In this document: positions 50,431 to 61,195 of the stretch, piece after piece
Position numbering within the stretch: position 1 is the first letter of the stretch
Layout of the letters: every line of letters begins with the position of its first letter
NCBI GenBank assembly: GCA_003508835.1
Contig: PUFA01000081.1
Location: 2,542,001 to 2,606,000 of the forward strand
Direction: 5' to 3'
Length of the DNA: 64,000 nucleotides
Origin: Eonycteris spelaea
Taxonomy: Eukaryota > Chordata > Mammalia > Chiroptera > Pteropodidae
Notes under the pieces: generated by a model
Database searches by the model: none
What the model saw: only the letters and a program-made list of their open reading frames with translations
Told to the model about the DNA's origin: nothing
Position numbers and translations under genes: made by a program

Positions 50431-51584
50431 TGTTGCATAAGCCCAACCTCTGCCTATCCACAGCTTGTCCCATCCGATGACTGTTCCCTGCTCTCTTTTC
50501 CCTCTTGGTTCTATTTATTTTTCTTAGCCACATTGAGCATATTTGGAGAAAGATCTATTTTCACCCTATCTGGAAACATATTTCCCCTCAGCCATGAGCT
50601 CGGCAGATCAGTGAGAAGGTTCCTGGCATCTGTGGCATGGGCCGGGAGAGCTGAGGCAAAGCCAGGATAGAAATGGGAGAGCCACAGAGCCCAGAGGGCT
50701 TTCTGGGGCTGCTGTCTCTGAAATCCTTTTTGGGAAACCTTGAACTCAGAGTGGCTGCCCCTCATAGGAGTATCTGTGGCTAAGAGATTCTGGCACCCCT
50801 CTTTCCTCCTTCTATCTGACCCAAGGGTGGCCCTGGCTCTTATCACCTCTTTTCTGTAAAAGAATTGGACCTTTATAGATCATTTTGTCCTTCTCAGTTT
50901 TCAGATAACAAAAAAAATAACATGAGTTATATTTAGTGAACTGCGCTCCAACCTGTGTAAAGCCCTCTGCATGCATCATTCCATTTCAGCTTCATAACCA
51001 CCTCAAGAGATTGTGCTGTTATTCTTCCATATCACAGATAAGAGAACTGAGATTCAGAGAGACCAAGGGACATGTGTAAGATGCACAGCAGTTGTTGGGG
51101 TAGAGCAGGGTCCTTCTGCCTCCCTATTGCTCAGGCCCCAGTAGCCTCACTGTCTCTGGCACACACTACAGAGCTGCCTGTGTGGCTGTGGCCCTGGCTA
51201 GGGAGTGATGGGTTTAAACTGGGATTCTCTGAAGGGGCTTACCCAGGGAATGCCTGTTTGGTTGGTGGCCTAGTTGGCTGCCATGGCCAGTCAGCTTCTG
51301 ACTGCCAGGTATTGATCACATTGGTGTCAGGTGTGGCATGGCAGCCAATGGGCAGGGCAGGCCCCTGAGAGAATGCATGGTACAGAGTCTCTGAAACTTA
51401 AGGCCCTTTCCATTCTGTGCCTCCTCCCCTTTTGGAGCACTGTCTCTTCCCTTGCACACACGCTCCAGTGTGACAGGCCTGGGAGGTAGAGCAGGGCAAG
51501 CCTTCATGCCTCAAGCAGAGTCCCTGGCTCTGTGTGCCCCTTCCCATCCCTCATTGCATCAGCACACAGTAGGCGCTCAGTGTT

Positions 51585-52470
51585 AGCTAAAACAAAAAGA
51601 ATTTTTAAATGGGCAAAGGACTTGAAATAATATGTCTACCAAAAAAAGGATATACAAATGGCCAATAAGTATATCAAAAGGTGCCCAGCATCATTAGTCA
51701 TTAAGGAAATGTAAATTAAGATGCTATCTCACAACAGTGAGACATCATTTCATACACACTAGGATGACTAAGATAAAAAACATGGACAATAGTACGTTTT
51801 GGCAAGGACGTGGAGAAATTGGAACTCTCATACCCTACTGGTGGGAATGAAAAACGGCACAGCCACTGTGAAAACACTCTGGGAATTTTTCCTCAAATGG
51901 TTTAGCATGGAGTTACTATAAGACCCAGCAATCCCACATACCCCAAGAGAGTTGAAACATATGTTCACACAAAAACCTGTATAGAAATGTTCATAGCAGA
52001 ATTATTCATGATAACAAAGAGTGGAAACAACCCAAATGTCCATCAGCCGATGAACAAAATGTGGTATACTCATAAAATGGAACATTATTCAAGCACAAAA
52101 CGAACACATGATACATGCTACTACGTGGATGACTCTCAAAAACGTTATGCTAAGTGAAAGAGTCCAGATGCAAAAGAACTCATTCTGTGTGACTCCATTT
52201 ATATAAAATGTTCAGAATAGACAAATCTAAAAAGACACAAAGTAGATTAGTGGTTGCCAGAGCTGAGGAGAAGGGAGAAAGGGGAATGCCTGTTAGTGAG
52301 CATGGGTTTTCTTTTGGAGGTTGTGAAAATGCTCTGGAATTAGATAGTGGTGATGGTTGTATAACTGCAAATATACTAATACCCACTAAGTTGTACACTT
52401 TAAAAGGGGTGAATTTTATGGTACTGAATTATGAAACTAAGTTATATTTTAAAATATATAAATGAGTCTG
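51585..52470 (+). mobile_element. L1 fragment (ORF2 3' end and 3'UTR)
   Basis: Hallmarks of the mammalian L1 3' end are visible in order: CAAATGGCCAATAAGTATAT, GGCAAGGACGTGGAGAAATT, CATACCCTACTGGTGGGAAT, AAGACCCAGCAATCCCACAT, CCAAATGTCCATCAGC and TTGTACACTTTAAAAGGGGT. It is 5'-truncated and carries substitutions and stops, so it is inactive. Consistent with an old L1M family. Confidence 0.9.
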
Positions 52471-52569
52471 ACAAAAAAGTCAAAAGAATCTCTGTAGGGA
52501 ATGGAGGCCAGAAATAGTAAATGCTTTTCAAAGGTCACAGGGAGATGTTGTCAGTTCTGTCACTGACAA

Positions 52570-52780
52570 TGATACCAATAGTTCCTATTTATTAAGCATA
52601 ATCATTCTATATACCTGGCAGTGTAAAGCCTCTGTATGCATAATTTCATTTAAATCTCACCATAACCCTGGAGGCAGGTATTATTATTTTATCCCCTGTT
52701 TTACAGATGAAGAAATGGAGGCTCAGAGAAATGAAATGACTTGACCAAAAGGTGTTTGAACTTACATCAGTCCATCTCCA
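52570..52780 (-). repeat. MIR element
   Basis: CTGTTTTACAGATGAAGAAA, TGGAGGCTCAGAGAAATGAA and the upstream GTAAAGCCTCTGTATGCATA part fit an antisense MIR. Confidence 0.8.
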
Positions 52781-52811
52781 ATATGGGGATGTGACCTTTT
52801 ATATGTTCTTT

Positions 52812-53103
52812 TGTTTTTTTTGTTTTGTTTGTTTGTTTGTTTGTTTTAATTTTTAATGTGGCACTTGGGCCCTCAACGCAAGAAGAAAGACAGGAATGCA
52901 AGTTGGTGGTGCCAGCAGCTGAAGGGCTGTCAGGGTCGAGGGAGGACTTGCCCTGTTCCTCGCTCTAGTCTGGTCTCCAGCCTGGGATCTTGGCCTTCTT
53001 CAAGGCCAGGTGCTCCTGAGTAGCCTTTGAGAAGCTGGCCCAGGAGAGTCTGGGGCAACTCTCCACATAGGGCTGCTGTTCCAAAGGGCAGGAAGCACCA
53101 CAT
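52812..53103 (-). pseudogene. Possible processed-retrocopy 3' end (source unidentified)
   Basis: On the minus strand, an open frame ending in ALKKAKIPGWRPD and a TAG stop (52967-52965) is followed by about 110 nt of UTR-like sequence. Then comes ATTAAA-type sequence and an A-rich tail interrupted by C (52850-52812). This is the layout of a processed mRNA copy. I do not recognise the protein and saw no target-site duplication, so the call is tentative. Confidence 0.3.
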
Positions 53104-54537
53104 GTGCTCAGACTAGGGCCTCTGCTGCTCTGGCCCAAATTCTTTGGAATTTTGGATTAATAAGGGCTGCTCCATTTTGCCCACCTCTGTGTGACCTTGC
53201 TGCATGTGTAGCCCTGGGTCCTGATAGCCAGGCCTTAGGGACCGTCCCTTCATCCCTAGCATGATCCAGGCCAGCCGTGAATATGCCAGTGGCATTTCCT
53301 CACCAGGAGCTTTTTCAATCACTGAGAAACAGCTTGTAGGAAATAATAAAGGAGGGGCCTCAGAGGTCTGACAGCCTGGGCTCAATCCCAGCTCTGCCAC
53401 TTACTGGCAGAGTAACCCTGAATAAGTCACTTTACTTTTTGAGCCTCAGTTTACAATATCAACCATTATTACACTTTTTGGAGCATGGGCTCAGAATCAG
53501 AAAGCCTGAAGGCTGACCCTTAGAGCAGCACGCATATCTGTATGTTTGCACGCATGCACCCCTTCATACCCCCACACGTCCACATGTTGCATGCACTGCA
53601 TGTGACGTGACGTTCATGTTTTCCCAGCCATACAAATAAACTCACAAGCATGTATCCATTCACATGCACGTCACATGCACCCACACACAGACTTTATGTA
53701 TCTGAAGGCAGACCCTGGCAAATAGGCCTGCATGAATATACACTCACTTTCTCCCTTATATGTGAACATGTGTTCCTGAATTTGTATCCACTCACACATG
53801 CGTGTCCATATCTGTGAACTTGCTGTTGTTTTCTGGGCCACCAGCCTGACATTGGCCACAGATCACTGTGGAAGAATTTCTGCATTCCAGGGCAGTCAAA
53901 GCCAATTCCTGGGCCCTCTGTGTTCCCGCTGCCTGGCATGTCCCTCTGTTTGACCAAGCCTCTGCTCTTTAAGGTGAGGCTCAAAAACAGTTCATGCAGA
54001 AAGCTGTCTTAATGACTCAGCCAGAAAGATCTGTTCCCATCCTGATTCCCCTGGACATTTTCTTTCCACCTCGCCTGCCTGGTATCATACTCATTTTCTC
54101 TCCGAAGGGAATTGAGTCTTGAGGGGCAAGTGATTATGGCTCATTCACTCTCATGCCTCCTCCCTACACCCAGCATAGGGTAATGGCTCTGGAATAGCGG
54201 CTGCAGTGAAATGAATCAGGCTGATATGTAGGCATCACAGATTGCTCTCTTGTATCTTTACAAATCAATGCCCAGAGGAGCCAGCAAAGCCAGGACAGAC
54301 TCTGGGACCCAGGGACTGCACCATATACCTTTCCTGGCACAGAATTTCCCTAAGGCTCTAACACAGGCACTACCTCCAGCTCCTGCTGTGCTGACCACTG
54401 ACCCATGGCCCAGTCAGACCCCTTGTGGGCTGAATAAGCCTGGGGGCAGGTCCCAGGACTTGATTTGCCTACTTTAAGCAGACAGAATCTTTTAGCCCAC
54501 AGAAAGAGACAGATTTACCTAAAGATCTGCCCTGAAG

Positions 54538-54713
54538 CAGTGCTTCTCACAGCCTGGTCCACTGTATTAGAACCACCTAGGGTGTGGATTAATGCAGATT
54601 CCTAGGCCTGGCCCAGCCTTTCTGAGTCAGAGCCACTGAGGTAGAGCCATGGAATCAGTATTACCAATAAATACACTGGTTCAGTCCTGGTTAAAGGTCT
54701 GAGAGCCACATTG
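54538..54713. mobile_element. MER5A-like hAT fossil
   Basis: It starts CAGTGCTTCTCACAG and ends GAGAGCCACATTG, matching the ends of MER5A. The internal TTAGAACCACCTAGGGTG and CTGAGTCAG-type segments fit the consensus. The interrupted MIR starts immediately after it. Confidence 0.7.
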
Positions 54714-54848
54714 CCCAGTGGAAATTCTGGCACCACCATTTACTAGCCCTTAGGCAAATCCTTTAACCTTGCTAAGCCTTGGTCTCTGTGTCTGTAAAAT
54801 GGGGATAATAACAGTGCCTGCCTTGCAGGCCAACTCTTGGAATAAAAT

Positions 54849-55069
54849 AATTATTGTTATTATTATTATTTTAGGCGAGGCAACCCTTGGTTGACCTCAC
54901 AGATTGCAAGGACCTTGTCAATTTACAATCCCTTATTTTTTGTATTTTTTACTCCCACAACACCTGGTCTTCCTAGTGGTCTCCCATCCAAGTACTAACC
55001 AGGCCCAATCCTGCTTAGCTTCCAAGATCAGATGGGATCCGGCTTGTTCAGGGTGGCATGGCCATAGAC
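54849..55069 (-). mobile_element. 5S rRNA-derived SINE, nested in a MIR
   Basis: On the minus strand, 55069 to about 54949 is a diverged full-length 5S rRNA sequence, with the box A region (GGAAGCTAAGCAGG) and an intact box C region (CCTGGTTAGTACTTGGATGG). It continues into about 70-100 nt of unrelated body with an internal A-rich stretch and ends in an AAT-rich tail (AATAATAATAATAAC). The 12-bp sequence TTGGAATAAAAT occurs at both ends (54837-54848 and 55070-55081) as a target-site duplication. The flanks join as one continuous MIR. 5S-headed SINEs are known in fruit bats and springhare among mammals; which family this belongs to needs a database comparison. Confidence 0.85.
54949..55069 (-). 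pseudogene. 5S rRNA-like sequence (head of the SINE)
   Basis: About 121 nt align end to end with mammalian 5S rRNA, with scattered substitutions, many of them C to T or G to A at former CpGs. The 5' end (GTCTATGGCCATGCC) and internal promoter boxes are recognisable. It is not a functional 5S gene, because it is fused to a SINE body and lacks a terminal T-run directly after the 3' end. Confidence 0.85.
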
Positions 55070-55763
55070 TTGGAATAAAATTAGATCATGAAACTGAAGT
55101 GCCCAGCACAGTGCCTATGCAAGCTCAACAAACATGGGCACAGCTATATTCTCATACCCAAGGACTAATGAGTGAGGGGTAGATCCTTGACACTTTCTTG
55201 CAAGGAGGGACCTTGGTGGGGGTCCTCTACCAGGTGGGCAGCAGGAAGCTTTGGAAGGGCAGGACGCCTGGCCCAAGATGTCCTACCACCTAGTGGCTGG
55301 TGTAGGGGACTACGCCCAATTTTCCCACCTCTACCTAGCTGAGGTCCAAGGTTCTGCTTGCCATAGTTTCCACCCTGCCTCCCAGCCTGCTGGCAGCCTC
55401 CCTCCCTGCCCCGCTACCCTGGGAGTCTGACTGGCCCAGTGTCAGCCCTGGCACTCATTCCAGCTTTGTAATAAAATAGCCAGCTCAGGTCAGCTTTCCT
55501 TGGCAAGGAGTCCACCTGGCACAGAAGGCAAGAGGAAGGCGGGGAAGCCTGGGGAAACATCTCCTTCAATGACCACCAATTATGGTCTGGTGTTCTCCAA
55601 GGATCACTTGCTCCCCAAACCAGGTGACCCCTGGGACAGGAACCTTCTTATTTGTATTTCTTTCTTTCTTAGTCCTTCATTATTCATTTATCCATGTATT
55701 CAGTCATTCAATATTGAAATGTCTATTGCATGTCCTGCAGGCACTGGGGCTCAATGGTGATCA

Positions 55764-56068
55764 CAAGGGTTGGCAAACTTTTTCTAGAAAAGACCATATA
55801 GTAAATATTTTCAGCTTTGGGAACCAAACTACTTTGGTTGCAGCAAGACAGTACCCTAGGCAATATATAAACAAATGGGTGGATGGGGCTGTGTATGGAT
55901 AAAACTTTATTTGCGGACACCATAATTAGAATTTCATATAATTTTCATGTGCCATGAAATATTCTTCTTTTGATTTTTCCCCAACCATTTAAAGATGTAG
56001 AAACTATTCTTAGCTTGCATGCCGTACAAAACAGGCCATAGCCAGTGCGCCATACCTTGCCAGCCCCA
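55764..56068. mobile_element. Nonautonomous hAT-type DNA transposon, opposite orientation
   Basis: It begins AAGGGTTGGCAAACTTTTTC and continues AGTAAATATTTTCAGC and AAAACTTTATTTGCGGAC, ending TTGCCAGCCCC. It is the same family as the copy at 3751-4007, inverted relative to it. Confidence 0.65.
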
Positions 56069-56324
56069 AGCTTAGCCCTCCACACAGATCATGGAATGTG
56101 CCACGCCCTGTTGGTGCCAATATTGCTAGCAGAGAGACAAAGCCTTGGAAGGGGCTCAGCAAGGAGGTGGGGAAGCCTCCAAGCCCACTGCAATTCAGCC
56201 ACTGCAGCCCTCCCAGAGCCCACCCTCTTAGTGCTACATATGTTCTCTGTGGTTTACATATGGGGACTCTTAGGTCTCTGTCAGGACCAGAAGCTTTTTG
56301 AGGGCCGGAACATCACTCTTTTAG

Positions 56325-56520
56325 CATTTGGAGTCAGAAAGCACCTGGGTTCAAATACCAGCTTGATGACTCTCTAGCTGAATGGACTTGGGTGAGTTAC
56401 ATAACATCTCTGTGCCTCAGTTTCCTCATTTGTAATACCTATCTCATGGGCTAAAAGGATAAAAGAGTACAGTCCTCAGACAGGTGCCTGACATGCAGTC
56501 AGTAGTCAGTATGCGTTGAC
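56325..56520 (+). repeat. MIR element
   Basis: GGGTTCAAATACCAGCTTGA, TCTGTGCCTCAGTTTCCTCA and ACAGGTGCCTGACATGCAGT are a sense MIR. Confidence 0.85.
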
Positions 56521-57664
56521 TCTCCTTGCAGTTCCTTCTCCCCTACTTGCCCCGGCACCCAGCATGGCTCTGGGCTCCATCTTTCCTTGATAAGTCCTAA
56601 CTTTCAGAATGAGATTTTTAAAAATTACAAAAAAATTCAGGACTCCCTGCCCAGAAGCCCCTTGGGATCTGTACCCTGGACTCCTTGGAGGTTTTGCTCT
56701 TTGTACTTAGCTTAGAGCATTTCCCTTTGGTTTCTTTGTCCCCAGCAAAATGATCCCCTTGTCCCTCCCAGACAAACTCACCTGGATACCCAGGGTTAGG
56801 AGTATATGGACATGAAGAGCTCTTGGCTGGCTCTGCTCCAGAGATGAGCTGTGGAGGAGGTGGTTCCTTGGCTGGGGATAAAGGGAGCAAGAGCCTACCT
56901 CACCTGCCAGCCTAAGGTCTTTAGGAGTGGGCAGGCTGCCAGATCAAGGTCTTGGGCATTTCAGCCCTTTGGCTGAATACCTCAACCTTCTAACATTTTG
57001 CTCTCCTCTCCAGGTACACTCCTTTCTCAGGTGGGTGCCCAGTTGGCTCTGCTTTCCAGAACAGCTCCCCTCCAAGAGCCTCTATGCCTTCTCTGGTTCC
57101 ATTCTTTCATAGCACTTATCACTATGTGAAATTTTATTGTTTGTTTATTAGGGTTGTTTTTTTAATTTTTATTTTTTAGTCCCCCTTCCACTAGAACTTA
57201 AGCTCCTTAATGGTCAGACTTTTGTCTACTTTAATCTTTATGCTTGCTTTCACAGGACAGATAATATCCTCTATTTAGTAGTTAAGCATACTGAGGTCAC
57301 CAGTTAGTGAGTAATAAAATGAGAATTCAGAGCCAGGTCTTTCTCATAGTCAAAAGCTCACACTCTGAGCCTCCATCATAAGACAGAGCTTTGTTAATCT
57401 GGCGAGATAGGGGTAGGGGAAGTATGTAGGCTTTGAGCCCCATCATCTGTTTCCAGCAACAGTAAAAGCAATAACAGGTCGGGAGGCATTTACAGGAGCC
57501 CTTGGAACGTTCTCTGCCACTGTTGCAGGAGGCAAAGCCAGCTGTGCTTCACGTCTGCCTCCTTGGAGCTCATAGGCTATTTAGACAGAGACTATTCTAG
57601 TCTCTTCATTGCAAAGCAGACTATGCTAAGAGCTGTAAAGGGGTACGAAGTGCTTTACGGGTGT

Positions 57665-57998
57665 TGTGATAGTCTGTTCAGGCAGCTGTAACAGAATACC
57701 ATAGACTGGGTGTCTTAGGCAACAGGAATTTATTTCTTGCAGTTCTGGAGGCTGCGAAGTCCAAGATAAAGTGCTGTCTAATTCAGTTTCTGGTGAGAGC
57801 TCTGTCCCTGGTTTGAAGACAGCTGCCTTCTTGCTGCCATCCTCACACAGTGGGGAGAGAGTTTTTGTTTTTTCTTATAAGGGCTCCACCCTCATGACAT
57901 AATTACCTCCCAAAGGCCCACCTCCAAATACCATCACACTAGGGATTAGGGCTTCAACATATGAATTTGAGGAGGACACAGACATTTGGTCCACAGCA
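57665..57998. mobile_element. Interspersed repeat, probably L1M-type
   Basis: It contains the familiar mammalian repeat segments CTGTTCAGGCAGCTGTAACA, GAATTTATTTCTTGCAGTTC, GGGCTCCACCCTCATGACAT and CAACATATGAATTTGAGGAG. I recognise the family but am unsure of its name; an L1M 5' region is my best guess. Confidence 0.6.
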
Positions 57999-58859
57999 GG
58001 AGCTGACTGTGGTACGCATAAAAGTCAGGACAGTGGAGCCTGGGCCAGTCATGGAAGGTACTTTGGGAAGAGAGGGCAGCACTAGCGAACGTAGATGAGA
58101 CAGAGCCCGTTTGAGGAACATTACAAGCTCCAAATGGCTAGAGCCTAGAATGTTTTAGGAAAGGATAGTGATTGTATGAAAAATGGTTGATATGGTAGGG
58201 TCAAATCACAAAAGGCCTAAAAGAGATTGGGGAAGATTGGGCTTCCTAGAGTCTACATGGCAGATAATAAGAACACCAACAGAACAACAGCTGATTGTAT
58301 GTTGGGTGCTTTACATTTCACAAAGCACTTCCTGTCCATTCTTCTGCTCTGTCCTCACAATTAGTAGCTTGCAGGCAAGAGAGGCACGTTTAGGATCAGG
58401 AGCCTGGGGTCTGCTCCATCCAGGTACAAGATGTGTAGATACAAACAAGTCACTTCACATCTCCAAGTCTCACTTTACTCATCTCTGACAACAGGGCCCA
58501 ATTCTCAGCACTTTAGGAAGGGTTACCCAAAACCACACATGTGAAAATTCTGTATTTAACTTCTTTCTGGTCCTCAGTTCTTTCTCTGTAAAGTTGGGTC
58601 AATTCCTGTTCAGTCTAATTCACCGGGCTGTGGCTGCGATTTCGTAGGCAAAGGCAAAATGGCAAGGATCTTATTAGTGAGGTCAGGGAGGTTAGTGTAT
58701 TTTCGGTGGTAGGTTGAGAGCCTCAGAGAAGGGGCTTTAGCTACTTTAACACGTTCTTTTCGAACTGGTCACTATGTAACTTATTTGAGACAAGCGGGGA
58801 TAGGCACAGAAAGTGCACAAGGTAGAAAAAAGAGAGAAGAGGCGTAGGAACACAGATGG

Positions 58860-59010
58860 GCTCCAATCCCGCCCACTTAAAAGGCCCAAGCTTCTGGTGC
58901 CCCGCCTTCCTCCACCAATCAGCAGCGAGCTGCTCTGTGACGCTATCTTGCTCGCGACGAAGCCTCCCAGCGGCGCCGTTTCCTGGTCACGGAGGCCGGG
59001 CGCCGAGGCT
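58860..59010 (+). promoter_or_regulatory. RFT1: RFT1 promoter
   Basis: The segment immediately upstream of the RFT1 ATG is CpG-rich and TATA-less. It has two CCAAT boxes (about 58864 and 58915-58919), a CCGCCC-type GC box, and CpGs continuing through exon 1. The transcription start is not fixed; the 5'UTR is probably short. Confidence 0.65.
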
Positions 59011-59067
59011 ATGGGCAGTCAGGAGGTGCTGGGCCAGGCGGCGCGCTGGTCGGGTCTGCTCCTGCAG
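59011..59067 (+). CDS. RFT1: RFT1 exon 1 (coding part)
   Basis: The 57 nt encode MGSQEVLGQAARWSGLLLQ, then a GTACTC donor after CTGCAG. The ATG context is GAGGCTATGG, with G at +4. Two codons are missing relative to human between Ala11 and Gly (one Trp replaces Leu-Ala-Ser). Confidence 0.93.
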
Positions 59068-61164
59068 GTACTCTTTGCCCGGCTGGCCCCAGGCTGTCCC
59101 GCAGCCGGGACTCGCGGGGAGCCCGCCTGGGGCGGACTCAGTCCCAGTGTGGATAGCGCTACGGAGGGGTAACAGGAGGAGGTTGCCGCGGAGAGGAGAC
59201 TCCCGGGCTTGGAGTTGGGAACCTGCTTTCAGAGTCCCGGCTGGGAGGCTGCAAACAAAGCTACTTTCCTTTTAAGAATTATAGTTCCTATATGGCAGTA
59301 GGAGAGAGTTAGATGGCAGAGGCACCTGTGGTGCTCTAAGGTCTGATATATTTTTAGGGCAAGGTACTCATTTTCTCCACGTCCCGCCCCTTACCCTCGA
59401 AAACCTTCCTCAAACTCTGACTCCCACTGAGTTCAGAGAAACGATATGGCATAGCTAAGAACAGAGACCTTGGCTCAGGCAGGCCTGAATTGAAATTCTA
59501 GTTTTGCCATGTTCTTGCTGCATGACCCAGAATGAGTGATTTTACCTGCTAGCCACAGCTCCTTGTCAGAAAATGGGAGTAATAGTACCTAGCTCATAAG
59601 GTTGCTCTGAGGCCAGATTCGGGTTATTCAGATAATTGCACTTGACATAGTACCTGGCTCTTAGTATGTGTTTAGTATATGTTGCCTGCCCCATCTGGTT
59701 GTAACCTTGGATCAGTCACTTCCCCTTCTTGGCCCTATTTTTTCATCATCTATCAGATATGGTACATGCCATTTGGTCTAAATGGTATCTAAAGATTGTT
59801 TTGACTGGTCATTCAAAGTCAAGCGGCTCAGTTTCTCTGTCTCTTGAGCTGTTCAACCCTTCCTCACACAAGTCCTGAATCCATCTCCCCACAAATTTTA
59901 GAGAGGCAATATTTCACATGGAGGTTAGGAGAAGGAATCAGGCAGACTTGGGCTCAAGTTTGTCACTTGCTAGATACCTGCCCTTGGGGAAATCTCTTGA
60001 CTTCTCCAAGCATCATTTTCCTCATCTTAAATGAAAACAATACTGAAACCTCATAGCATCATTAAGGAGATTAGATGAAATGCCTGTTACATGTGTGACA
60101 CATTAATAATAAATGTTAGCTATTTTTATTATGGGCATTAGAATTTTTTAAATGGTCATTGTAGAGATGAAATGAAATAATCTACATAAAACATGTAGAG
60201 TACCTTGCACAAGGTATGTGCTTAATAAACAGCCATTCACCTAACCCTAACTTAGGTGAACCCTAAGTTTACCTAGGTTTTCTCTATTTTGCAACATAAC
60301 TGATTCAGTCCTCTATCCATAGTGTTGATTGTTCAACCTTTGATGATACCTTACTATCTAGATTGGCTTCATAAAAAGAAAACAAGTCATGGCAGAAAAT
60401 GTACTAAGAGTGAAGTGGCCTTCCCTTAAGGTCAAGCTGGGTCCTTTGCTTGCTGTGTAACATTGGACAACTCACTTTTATCTGAGTCTTACTTGCTTCA
60501 TGTGCATTAACCTGATTGCTTTTAAGGGTCAAATGATTAACATGTGAAAGAACTTTTCTTAAACTAAATTCCTTTACAAAGTGAAAACTACTGTTAATAG
60601 GGGTTACTATGTGGAGCAAATACTGGATAGCATAACCAACCTCAGCTTCAGTAGCTCAAACTTTTATTCAAAACAATTAGGAGATAGGGATAAGCCTGAG
60701 ACATTAACTTTCTTAGAAAAGGATGACTTTGACTTTGAACATAAACACATTTACGCGGTTTTTAAAAAATAACCATAATCTTTAGGTTTCTTGAGTGTTT
60801 TAATTCAGTCTTGCATTTTTCTCAAATTACAATGCAGACATGAGGTAGCTTTGCAATTACATTGTAATCTGCAAAAATTTGAGAGTTTATTCTCTGTCTT
60901 AACTCTGATCTGGCCATCGTAAAAGTATTAATGCCTTTCATTTGTGTACATTTTTCAAAAATGGTTTCACCTACACAATCTTGTTTGATGTTTGTTATCA
61001 ACCCCATGATATAGGCAGCCTCATTTGACAGAGGAAATTGAGGCTTATAAACATTAGAGGATCATGGGGGCTAACAGTTAAATGGTGAGTTGAGACTCTC
61101 AGCCTTGTCCACTAACCACTCTATGAATTGGCTTCAAACCTCTAAAATTGAGTACAGAATTTGG

Positions 61165-61195
<31 letters not shown>

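Larger units (their letters stand above)
54714..55135 (+). repeat. MIR element interrupted by the 5S SINE
   Basis: The left part (54714-54848) has the MIR hallmarks CACCATTTACTAGCCCTTAGG and TCTGTAAAATGGGGATAATA. The right part (55070-55135) resumes with AGCACAGTGCCTATGCA and CTCAACAAA. Joining them with one copy of the 12-bp duplication restores a continuous MIR. Confidence 0.8.
36100..58860. other. Intergenic region between PRKCD and RFT1
   Basis: About 23 kb with no recognised gene. Content seen: L2 (about 36640-36930, 38500-38960, 49190-49440, 53900-54220, 57000-57280), many MIRs, an L1 3' end (51585-52470), an L1M-like copy (57665-57998), a hAT element (55764-56068), MER5A (54538-54713), the 5S-derived SINE (54849-55069) and a degenerate CA-rich block (49860-50430). 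Open frames up to 235 codons occur but lack splice sites, homology or repeat-independent character. Confidence 0.65.

Noticed and set aside
51600..52470. Protein-coding frames around 52.2-52.5 kb
   Set aside because: They fall inside the degenerate L1 3' end and its UTR.
54949..55069. Functional 5S rRNA gene
   Set aside because: Many substitutions, no terminator after the 3' end, and the 5S part is only the head of a longer inserted unit.
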